Shown here piece after piece: positions 8,850-15,753 of a stretch of 64,000 nt of DNA. A program made the position numbers and the translations under genes. Numbering within the stretch: the stretch's first letter is position 1; each line of letters starts with the position of its first letter. The notes under the pieces were generated by a model. The model had not been told where the DNA came from, did not search any database, and was given only the letters and a program-made list of their open reading frames with translations. Location of the stretch: assembly GCF_015277875.1 (NCBI RefSeq), contig NZ_CP063814.1, positions 1,178,001 through 1,242,000 of the forward strand, given 5' to 3'. This DNA is from Microbacterium luteum. Its GTDB lineage: Bacteria; Actinomycetota; Actinomycetes; Actinomycetales; Microbacteriaceae.

Positions 8850-9873
8850 GAAGAAGACGGTCGAGCTCGATCGGGAGCACGAGGTCGCACCCGGACTGGT
8901 CGCCAAGACCAAGAAGCGCCTGGTGGTGGCATCCGGCCGTTCTCACCACACGCTCGCCGAAGATGTGGCCACGGCCCTCGGCACCCAGCTGGTGCCCACC
9001 GAGTACCGCACCTTCGCCTCGGGGGAGATCCTGACCCGGTTCGAAGTCTCGATCCGCGGCTGCGACGTCTTCCTGGTGCAGTCCTTCGGTCCTCCGGTGA
9101 ACGAGTGGATCATGGAGCTGCTCATCATGCTGGATGCGGCCAAGCGCGCATCCGCCAAGCGCATCACCGTCGTCGCGCCCTACTACCCGTATTCGCGCCA
9201 GGACAAGAAGGGACGCGGACGCGAGCCGATCAGCGGTCGCCTGGTCGCCGATCTGCTGAAGACCGCCGGCGCCGATCGCGTGATGAGCGTCGACCTCCAC
9301 GCCGCCCAGATCCAGGGCTTCTTCGACGGCCCGGTCGACCATCTCTTCGCCAAGCCCGTGCTGCTGGAGTACTTCGAGCAGAACCTGTCGGGCGTCGATC
9401 GCTCGCAGCTCACCGTCGTCTCGCCCGACACCGGGCGCGTGCGCGTCGCGGACACCTGGTCGGACAGCCTCGGGGCGCCGTTGGCGATCATCCACAAGCG
9501 CCGCGACCCGAATGTCGCGAACCAGGTGACCGTCAACGAGATCGTCGGCGATGTCGAGGGGCGCGTGTGCCTGCTGGTCGACGACATGATCGACACCGGC
9601 GGCACGATCGTGAAGGCGGCCGAGGCGCTGAAGGCGAACGGAGCGCTCCGCGTGATCGTCGCGGCGACCCACGCGATCTTCAGCGACCCCGCGACGCAGC
9701 GGCTGCAGAGCGAGGCGATCGACGAGGTCGTCGTCACCGACACCGTGCCCATCCCCGACGACCGGCGCTTCCCGACGCTGACGGTGCTCCCCATCGCGCC
9801 GCTGCTGGCGCGGGCGATCCACGAGGTCTTCGAGGACGGCTCGGTCACGAGCATGTTCAACGGTGCCGCCTGA
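8839..9873 (+). CDS. prs: Ribose-phosphate pyrophosphokinase
   Basis: A 344-residue PRPP synthetase that transfers pyrophosphate from ATP to ribose 5-phosphate. It has the class I signatures: PYYPYSRQDKK, the metal-binding VDLHAAQIQGFF, and the PRPP loop DDMIDTGGTIVKAAE. The N-terminus has a lysine-rich extension (MARKKKTVELDREHE) compared with shorter bacterial homologues. It overlaps glmU by 11 bp, a conserved actinobacterial gene pair. About 100 bp follow before the next gene, and these contain the CACAG-N6-CATAG repeat. Confidence 0.96.
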   Translation: MARKKKTVELDREHEVAPGLVAKTKKRLVVASGRSHHTLAEDVATALGTQLVPTEYRTFASGEILTRFEVSIRGCDVFLVQSFGPPVNEWIMELLIMLDAAKRASAKRITVVAPYYPYSRQDKKGRGREPISGRLVADLLKTAGADRVMSVDLHAAQIQGFFDGPVDHLFAKPVLLEYFEQNLSGVDRSQLTVVSPDTGRVRVADTWSDSLGAPLAIIHKRRDPNVANQVTVNEIVGDVEGRVCLLVDDMIDTGGTIVKAAEALKANGALRVIVAATHAIFSDPATQRLQSEAIDEVVVTDTVPIPDDRRFPTLTVLPIAPLLARAIHEVFEDGSVTSMFNGAA

Positions 9874-9883
9874 GCGCGATTCC

Positions 9884-9899
9884 CACAGGCCATTCATAG
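9884..9899 (+). promoter_or_regulatory. CACAG-N6-CATAG direct repeat upstream of the FMN lipoprotein
   Basis: CACAG at 9884-9888 and CATAG at 9895-9899 have an 11-bp period, the spacing used by OmpR/PhoB-family regulators. The same bipartite motif, on the minus strand, lies in the promoter of the response regulator at 18870-19604. It is 71 bp before the lipoprotein start codon. Confidence 0.5.
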
Positions 9900-9969
9900 G
9901 CCGGCCAGACGCCGCGCCGTGGTGTCGCTGTCAGGGTGGAACCACGCCGCTCGATCCCCAGGAGATCTC

Positions 9970-10392
9970 ATGACCGTCCGTGCCGTCACCCCCGTCCGTG
10001 TCACCGCCGCGAGCATCGGCGTGGTCGGCGCCGCCCTTCTGGCCGGTTGCTCGAGCGCGGGTGCCGACGCTGCGGGCTCCTCCGGAAGCGCCGCCCCCTA
10101 CACCGACGGCACCTACACCGCCGAGGGATCCTATGCCACACCGGAGTCGGTGGAGGTGGTGACGGTCACCGTGACCCTGGAGGACGACGTCATCACGGCC
10201 GTCGAGGTGGTCGGCGACCCCACCAACGCCGAGTCGGAGCGCTACCAGTCCGAGTTCGTCGGCGGCATCGCCGCCGAGGTCGTCGGCAAGGACATCGACG
10301 ACGTCTCGGTGACCCGGGTGGCCGGCTCGTCGCTGACCAGCGGCGGCTTCACGCAGGCCCTCGACCAGATCAAGGCCGACGCGGCGGCGTGA
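9970..10392 (+). CDS. FMN-binding domain lipoprotein
   Basis: A 140-residue exported lipoprotein: signal peptide, lipobox LLAGC with Cys27, a Ser/Gly/Ala linker to about 42, then one FMN-binding (NqrC/RnfG-like) domain. The flavinylation site normally reads [S/T]GAT. Here the aligned segment is AGSSLTSGG (118-126), which puts Ser121 at the position that accepts FMN. AGGAG precedes the ATG, which excludes an upstream in-frame start. The next gene, one base away, encodes ApbE, the transferase that attaches FMN to such domains. It should act as an electron carrier at the outer face of the membrane. The partner reductase is probably the RnfD-FNR fusion at 15.8 kb. Confidence 0.88.
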   Translation: MTVRAVTPVRVTAASIGVVGAALLAGCSSAGADAAGSSGSAAPYTDGTYTAEGSYATPESVEVVTVTVTLEDDVITAVEVVGDPTNAESERYQSEFVGGIAAEVVGKDIDDVSVTRVAGSSLTSGGFTQALDQIKADAAA

Positions 10393-10393
10393 G

Positions 10394-11257
10394 GTGACCG
10401 TCGCACCCGCGATGTGGCGATTCGATGCCATCGGCGTGCCCTGGCGGGTCGAGACACCCGAACCGGTCCCGGGAGCCGACCGGGCGCGCGTCGGGCACCT
10501 CATCGAGGACTTCGACCGTTCCTGGTCCCGCTTCCGTGACGACTCGGTCGTCGCCGCTCTCGCTCGGGGTGCGGGCTCTGCTCCGGCGCCGGCGGACGCC
10601 GTGATGCTGCTCGACACGCTGTCCGCAGCGGCGGAGGCCACGGCAGACGCCGTGACGCCGCTCGCGGGAGACGCGCTGGAAGCCCTCGGCTACGACGCCG
10701 ACCTCACGCTGCGTCCGGCCGGCGTCCACCCGGCGCTTCCGTGGCGCGAGGTGCTCTCGTGGACGAGACGGGAGATCACGCTCACCCGTCCGGCGACGAT
10801 CGATGTCGGCGCGCTCGGCAAGGGGCGACTGGTGGATCTCGTGTTCCAGTCGTTGCATCACCTTGCCGGCCCGCTCGTGGTGGACGCCAGCGGCGACCTG
10901 CGCTCGCGGGGCGCGGTGGAGCGCGTCGGCCTCGAGCATCCGTACGACCCGGATCGGGTGATCGGCGTGTGGGAGTTTGAGGATGCGGCGCTGTGCGCCT
11001 CGGCGACGAACCGGCGTGCGTGGGGCGACGGGCTGCACCACGTGATCGACGGACGCACGGGAGAGCCGGTGCGAACGATCGTCGCGACCTGGGCGGTCGC
11101 CGACGACGCGATGACCGCGGATGCCGTCGCGACGGCCCTCTTCTTCGACGGAGGTCCACGCTTCGCCCACGACCGGGGCGTGGCGTGGGTGCGCATGACC
11201 ACCGACGGTCGTGCCGAGTACTCCCCGGGGTGCGCGGCACGTCTGTTCACCGCGTGA
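10394..11257 (+). CDS. apbE: FAD:protein FMN transferase (ApbE family)
   Basis: A 287-residue flavin transferase that cleaves FAD and links FMN to a Ser or Thr of exported proteins. Family marks are the N-terminal FRDDSVV region, the FAD/Mg-binding IDVGALGKGRLVD, and the C-terminal DDAMTADAVATALFF. The GTG start lies one base after the stop of the FMN-binding lipoprotein, so the two are translationally coupled. No signal peptide is visible, so flavinylation would occur before or during export, or by non-classical routes. Its last 11 bp overlap the 3' end of a convergent gene. Confidence 0.93.
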   Translation: MTVAPAMWRFDAIGVPWRVETPEPVPGADRARVGHLIEDFDRSWSRFRDDSVVAALARGAGSAPAPADAVMLLDTLSAAAEATADAVTPLAGDALEALGYDADLTLRPAGVHPALPWREVLSWTRREITLTRPATIDVGALGKGRLVDLVFQSLHHLAGPLVVDASGDLRSRGAVERVGLEHPYDPDRVIGVWEFEDAALCASATNRRAWGDGLHHVIDGRTGEPVRTIVATWAVADDAMTADAVATALFFDGGPRFAHDRGVAWVRMTTDGRAEYSPGCAARLFTA

Positions 11258-12344
11258 CAGCGGCCGCGATGGCGGCCCAGTGCGCCTCCGTCATCGACGA
11301 CACCGGCGTGACGCCCGCGGGCATCCGTCCCTCGATCGCGGTCAGCGCGTCGCGCAGGTCGTCTGCGCTGAGCGTGCCGTCATCGTCCCAGAGTCCCACC
11401 GACAGCACCACGCGCATCGGGTCGACACCCGCTGAGGCGAGCTCGCGACCGACGAAGCCGACCTCGGCGGGCGCGCGATCCACCAGTCCGACGTAGCACC
11501 ACAGGATCAGTCGATCCGCCACCGACAGCAGGGCGCGATAGTCGTGGCCGGAGTCGGCGCGTCCGGCGGCGGGGTCCTCCCAGTCGACACGCACATCCAC
11601 CGCCAGTGCGACGTCGTGGCGATGCACCGCGTTCGCCACCCTCCCCACCAGCTCGGTGATCGCGTCGCTTCGCCATGCCGCGATCTCCCGGGCATCCGTG
11701 CGGATCCGTCCGTCCGCGGTCATCGGCCACGCGGTCAGCCCGGAATGCTCGCGGAAGGACGCGAGGTCGTCGGCCCCGAAGGTGTGATCGGCCAGCAGTT
11801 CCGTGATGGCGACCTCATCCGGACGGTACCGTTGCGCGATGTCCTCGGCGAGCGCGACGAGGTCTGCGCCCACGGGGCCTGCCCAGGCGGCGAGCGACGG
11901 GAAATCGTCGCTTCGTCGGCCGTCGGCCGTCGTTCCCGCGAGGTGCGGCGAAGCAGCGAGGAGCGCCGGAGCCAGCGCATCGATCGTGAGGGTCACCCGC
12001 CGCCCTCCGTCGGAGGTCCACGGCCGCAGCTGCTGGAGGGCCTCTTCGACGTAGTCCCGTCCGGACCGGATGACCTCCGAGGAGGGTTCGCCGACGAGGT
12101 CGGGGGGAAAGGCGAGCCAGTCGATGCGCCCCACCGCGAGCGAGACTTCGCCGACGTCCGCCTCTCGCAGGTGATCGACCAGGTCGGCCCAGTCGGTGTC
12201 GCCGACGAGCGTCTCGAAGCCGATCCCGATCGTCGTGACCACCGCGCGGTCGGCACCGGCGTCATCATCAGCCGGGGAAGGCGCGCAGGACGCGAGGAGG
12301 AAGGCGACCGAGAGGCCCGCGACTGCACGCGCACCGCCGCTCAC
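11247..12344 (-). CDS. Putative glycosidase-type lipoprotein of the surface-polysaccharide operon
   Basis: A 365-residue exported protein with a signal peptide and lipobox LLASC near residue 20. The mature part looks like a TIM-barrel hydrolase of unknown family: regularly spaced beta-strand segments such as VTTIGIGFETL, RVTLTIDAL, VALAVDVRVDWE, LILWCYVGL and VVLSVGLW. The start is the GTG that overlaps the preceding stop (GTGA); a longer frame exists but would run into the GT2 gene. It is the last of four coupled genes. By analogy with the hydrolase half of PgaB next to PgaC, it may trim or release the polymer made by the GT2. This is inference; I do not recognise a named family. Confidence 0.7.
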   Translation of the reverse strand: MSGGARAVAGLSVAFLLASCAPSPADDDAGADRAVVTTIGIGFETLVGDTDWADLVDHLREADVGEVSLAVGRIDWLAFPPDLVGEPSSEVIRSGRDYVEEALQQLRPWTSDGGRRVTLTIDALAPALLAASPHLAGTTADGRRSDDFPSLAAWAGPVGADLVALAEDIAQRYRPDEVAITELLADHTFGADDLASFREHSGLTAWPMTADGRIRTDAREIAAWRSDAITELVGRVANAVHRHDVALAVDVRVDWEDPAAGRADSGHDYRALLSVADRLILWCYVGLVDRAPAEVGFVGRELASAGVDPMRVVLSVGLWDDDGTLSADDLRDALTAIEGRMPAGVTPVSSMTEAHWAAIAAAVTR

Positions 12345-13573
12345 GGCTCCGCTCCGACCGGACGCGGCGACCTGACGCCGGTGCGCACGAGTTTGTTCCA
12401 CGCCGCCGGACGCCCTCGCGCCTCACCGGCGATGGCTGCCACCATGACGGCGCTCATCATCATCGAGTACGCCGGCCACAGCGGCAGGGCGTAGGCATGG
12501 CGCAGATCCGCCCAGGCGTCGTTGAGACAGACCGCGAGGAGGACCAGCGCTGCCGAGACCGGAAGGCCCAGCCACAGCAGCGCCCCCCAGATGTCGGCAT
12601 CCACCCCCACCGCCCCCGTCATCAGGGTGATGGCCAGCAGGGGGAGGGCGGCCACCTGGACCACCGGCAGCACGACCGACGCGACCAGAAGCGGCGCGAG
12701 AGAGAGTCCGAAGAGTCCGTAGCGCGGACGCCCGATCAGGTCCGCGTGCACGCGCACCGTCTGCAGCAGCCCGCGCCCCCAGCGCACGCGCTGCCGCCAG
12801 AGCCCGCGAAGGGTGGACGGGGACTCGGCGTAGACCACCGCGCGGGGGGCGAACACGACACGTCCGTGCGCGCGGTGGATGCGCCAGGTGAGTTCGGGAT
12901 CCTCCCCGATGCATCCGGCGCGCAGTGGACCCACCGCGTCGAGGATCGCGCGGCGGAAGGCGCCGGCGTTCCCGGAGACGACCGGCAGCACGCCGAAGAA
13001 GGACTGGGCTCGACGCATGAGTCCCGTTCCGACGTGCCCGATCACCGCGAGGAATCGCGTCTGCACGCGGTCGAGGTTGACGGGGCGATCGTCGCCGCAC
13101 ACCGCCGCGACCGTCGGATCGGCGAAGGGCCGGAGGAGCTCGGTGAAGGTCTGCGCCGTGAACACGCCGTCGGCGTCGACGAGGAGCACGATGCTGCCGC
13201 TGGTGCGTGCGATGCCGGCGTTCAGGGCCGCGGCCTTTCCCGCGTTCTCCTGCGTCATCGCGATGACCCCCGCGTACTCGCCCGCGAGCGCGCGCATCCG
13301 CGAGAACGTGCCGTCGGTCGAACCGTCGTCGACCAGCACGACCTCCAGGCCGGCCGGGGCATGGGCGATGATCGAGCGCACGCAGCCGTCGAGCACGACG
13401 CCCTCGTTGTAGGCCGGCACCACCACGCTCACCGACAGCGTCGGCGGCGGCGTCGTGGACCGGCGGACACGGTCACGGATCTCCTCGGCGATCGCGAACG
13501 GGGCGAGGAGGAGTCGCGCGACTGCGAACAGCATCCACGCGATCCCCGCGACGAGCATCACCGCCTCGATCAT
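12341..13573 (-). CDS. Processive family 2 glycosyltransferase (PgaC/hyaluronan-synthase type)
   Basis: A 410-residue membrane synthase. There is one N-terminal membrane segment (3-25), the GT2 catalytic domain with VVPAYNEG, DDG (82-84), DAD (133-135), GED (223-225) and the processivity motif QRVRW (261-265), then four C-terminal membrane segments. This set of motifs marks synthases that polymerise and extrude beta-linked sugars, such as poly-GlcNAc, hyaluronan or cellulose. Its start shares a base with the upstream stop (TGATG) and its stop overlaps the downstream gene (GTGA). UDP-GlcNAc is a plausible donor, given the PIG-L deacetylase in the operon and glmU 5 kb away. The product is unknown. 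Confidence 0.9.
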   Translation of the reverse strand: MIEAVMLVAGIAWMLFAVARLLLAPFAIAEEIRDRVRRSTTPPPTLSVSVVVPAYNEGVVLDGCVRSIIAHAPAGLEVVLVDDGSTDGTFSRMRALAGEYAGVIAMTQENAGKAAALNAGIARTSGSIVLLVDADGVFTAQTFTELLRPFADPTVAAVCGDDRPVNLDRVQTRFLAVIGHVGTGLMRRAQSFFGVLPVVSGNAGAFRRAILDAVGPLRAGCIGEDPELTWRIHRAHGRVVFAPRAVVYAESPSTLRGLWRQRVRWGRGLLQTVRVHADLIGRPRYGLFGLSLAPLLVASVVLPVVQVAALPLLAITLMTGAVGVDADIWGALLWLGLPVSAALVLLAVCLNDAWADLRHAYALPLWPAYSMMMSAVMVAAIAGEARGRPAAWNKLVRTGVRSPRPVGAEP

Positions 13574-14505
13574 CAGGGCATCCCGTGCGCACGAAGCACC
13601 GATGACAGTACAGCCGGTGCGGCCGCGGACTGCGCGCCGAACCGCGCGTTCACCTCGAGGACGACGGGAAGGCCCGTGTCGTCGCGGCGGACATCGACAT
13701 CGGCAGGGCCGGTCACCCCCAGGGCCGTGACCGCCGCCCACGCGATGTCTCCGACGTCGACCGCGCCCTCATCGACGACGCAGCTCACGGCGTTCCCGAT
13801 CGTTCCGCCGCTCAACGCCGTCTTGCGCAGGACGACGACGGCGCCGTCATCCGCCCCGACGGGTCGATGGATCTGCACGCAGTACTCGGTGCCGGGAGCG
13901 AAGCGCTGGATGAGCGCCCCCGATGCCGGCCACGGATCGCTCGCGTGCCGCACGACCGAGACACCGCGCGCGCCGCGCGAGATCCGCGGCTTGAGCACGA
14001 GCGGGCCGCCGAGCACGCGCAGGGCCGATGCCGCGGTGTGGAATTCGCCCGCGTCGGCGAAGTCCGGAACGCCGACGCCGGCGCGTCGCAGGGTCTGCAT
14101 CGTCAGGAGCTTGTCCGAGGCGAGGGCGACCGCGGCCGCCGACGCGATCACGACGGAGCGGCGTGGCGGCTCCGGTGGCAGGGCGGCTCCGGGGTGGCCG
14201 GGTATCGACGGTCGGACACCCGCCAGCAGGGGTGCCGCGACCGCGACGATCGGGAGCTCCTCCGACACCGTCGGGATCAACAGGTCGACCTCGTAGTACT
14301 CCAGCAGGTGGTGCAGCGTGGCGAGATACTCCGACGAGGTCGCGGGGGGAATGCGCAGCACGAGCCGGGCATCGGAGGAGGCGAGCTCCCGCATGTCCGC
14401 ACCGATCGTGAAGACCGGATCGTCGGCGAACGCGAAGGGCCGCAGCTGCGCGGCCAGCGCTCGTCCGGCCGGTCCACCGACGCCCGTGAGCAGGACGGTC
14501 TTCAC
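13573..14505 (-). CDS. ATP-grasp ligase domain protein
   Basis: A 310-residue protein. A Rossmann-like pre-ATP-grasp part (LLTGVGGPAGRALAAQL) is followed by an ATP-grasp fold with GGPLVLKPRISRGARGVSVV and the metal ligands in VVLEVNARFG. It resembles the carbamoyl-phosphate-synthase-like ATP-grasp proteins often found in glycan clusters. They join a carboxylate to an amine or other nucleophile through an acyl phosphate. The GTG start overlaps the PIG-L stop (GTGA); upstream codons in the same frame are not coding. Its placement between a deacetylase and a synthase suggests that it modifies a precursor, for example by adding an amino acid to a free amino sugar. This is inference. Confidence 0.85.
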   Translation of the reverse strand: MKTVLLTGVGGPAGRALAAQLRPFAFADDPVFTIGADMRELASSDARLVLRIPPATSSEYLATLHHLLEYYEVDLLIPTVSEELPIVAVAAPLLAGVRPSIPGHPGAALPPEPPRRSVVIASAAAVALASDKLLTMQTLRRAGVGVPDFADAGEFHTAASALRVLGGPLVLKPRISRGARGVSVVRHASDPWPASGALIQRFAPGTEYCVQIHRPVGADDGAVVVLRKTALSGGTIGNAVSCVVDEGAVDVGDIAWAAVTALGVTGPADVDVRRDDTGLPVVLEVNARFGAQSAAAPAVLSSVLRAHGMP

Positions 14506-15500
14506 GGCTGCCTGCCGTCGACGGGCTCGAGCCGCGTCGATGCGGTGCGGATTTCGAGGGTCTCCGCGCGGTGCTCGGAGCGGACGATGCTCGGTGCGCG
14601 GTGGTCGCCCACGAGCATCCGCATCTGCTCGAATCCCTCGGCGAACTCCACGCGGCCCTGGCTGCCGCGGAAGGCGGCCATGCCGCGCAGCCGATCCGCT
14701 CCCATGTAGGGCTTGCCGGACTGGTCCCGGTGGCGATGCACGGCGGCGATCTTCGCCGGCAGGTGGGCGCTGATGTCGACGAAGGCGGTCGGCGAGAACT
14801 CGCTGGTCACCGAGGGGGATTCGAAGCACAGGATGGAGGTCGCACGGCGCGCGGCGCGCATGACCGCATCGTGCACAGCGGCGTGGTCCTGATGCGCATC
14901 GTGGTGCGAGTGGGTGATGATGATGTCGGGCTCGATGCGCCGGAGCGTGTCTTCGATGGCGAGCACCATCTCGTTCGCGTGTTCGGCCAGACACGTGTCG
15001 GGGTGGTCGAGGACGTCGATGTCGACGAGTCCCATCGCGTGAGCCCCGGCGACCGCCTCATGGATCCGTCGCTCGGCATCGCCGCCTCGCGACCCGTGGC
15101 TCATCACCAGGCCGTGAACGTGCGCGCCCTCGGAGGCCCACCTCGCCAGGGTCCCGCCGGCGGCCAGCTCGAGGTCATCCGGATGCGCGCCGATGGCGAC
15201 GACCCGCAGCGGGGTCGCCGCTCCAGCTTCGGCGGTCACGCCGCGAATCCCCATGAGACCGAGGCCGACGAGGACCAGCGGCATCACGAGCGTCGCGCTG
15301 TGCAGTGCGACCGCGGCAGGGTCGCCCGCGCGGTCGGCGAGTTCGACGAGCAGGTTCAGAACGGCGATGACCAGCAGCGCAGCAGAGATGAGACAACCGC
15401 TTCGCGCTCGCTCCCGGTTCCGGTCGGAACCTCGGAGCGAGCATGCTCCGAGAACGATCACCGCACAGGAGGCGGCGACGACGGCATCGATGACGTGCAT
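14502..15500 (-). CDS. Membrane-anchored PIG-L family deacetylase
   Basis: A 332-residue protein with three N-terminal hydrophobic segments (about 4-20, 37-53, 69-86) and a PIG-L/LmbE domain. The zinc site is AHPDD (105-109), and HQDHAAVHDAV supplies further ligands. Family members remove N-acetyl groups from GlcNAc-containing substrates. The membrane anchor is unusual, because most actinobacterial PIG-L enzymes (MshB, Mca) are soluble. It is the first gene of the four-gene operon. It lies 253 bp from the divergent oxidoreductase gene, so a shared control region is likely. Confidence 0.88.
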   Translation of the reverse strand: MHVIDAVVAASCAVIVLGACSLRGSDRNRERARSGCLISAALLVIAVLNLLVELADRAGDPAAVALHSATLVMPLVLVGLGLMGIRGVTAEAGAATPLRVVAIGAHPDDLELAAGGTLARWASEGAHVHGLVMSHGSRGGDAERRIHEAVAGAHAMGLVDIDVLDHPDTCLAEHANEMVLAIEDTLRRIEPDIIITHSHHDAHQDHAAVHDAVMRAARRATSILCFESPSVTSEFSPTAFVDISAHLPAKIAAVHRHRDQSGKPYMGADRLRGMAAFRGSQGRVEFAEGFEQMRMLVGDHRAPSIVRSEHRAETLEIRTASTRLEPVDGRQP

Positions 15501-15634
15501 GGTGTGACCCCCAGCCCGCGGGGCCGTCTCCGGACGAACTCGCCGTCCGGGCCACTCCCCAGTGTCGCCCCGCAGGCTGACAGCATGCGTCCCGACGTGC
15601 GTCGAGACAACGGGTGGTGAGGCACCTGGGCGGA

Positions 15635-15654
15635 TTCTTCACGATTTCTTCACG
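15635..15654 (+). promoter_or_regulatory. 11-bp direct repeat TTCTTCACG in the divergent control region
   Basis: TTCTTCACG at 15635-15643 and again at 15646-15654, period 11 bp. The arrangement is that of an OmpR-family operator, but the sequence differs from the CACAG/CATAG repeats elsewhere in the region. It sits about 100 bp before the oxidoreductase start and about 135 bp from the PIG-L start. The remainder of 15501-15753 shows no other gene. Confidence 0.4.
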
Positions 15655-15741
15655 GATCCGGCGCTGTGCTTCGGGTGCTCTGGGATGTCTGCGACACGCG
15701 TGCGCCCGTCCACGGGGAGCCGGGACATGCGCCGGGAGAGT

Positions 15742-15747
15742 TAGCGT
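15742..15747 (+). promoter_or_regulatory. -10 box TAGCGT of a leaderless promoter
   Basis: TAGCGT ends six bases before the GTG at 15754, so transcription should begin at the start codon. The same TANNNT-N6/7-RTG layout recurs at several other genes in the window. Confidence 0.6.
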
Positions 15748-15753
15748 GGGGGA

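Noticed and set aside
9884..9969. A riboswitch (FMN-type) before the FMN lipoprotein.
   Set aside because: The gap is under 100 bases and lacks the conserved RFN element segments; only the direct repeat is notable.
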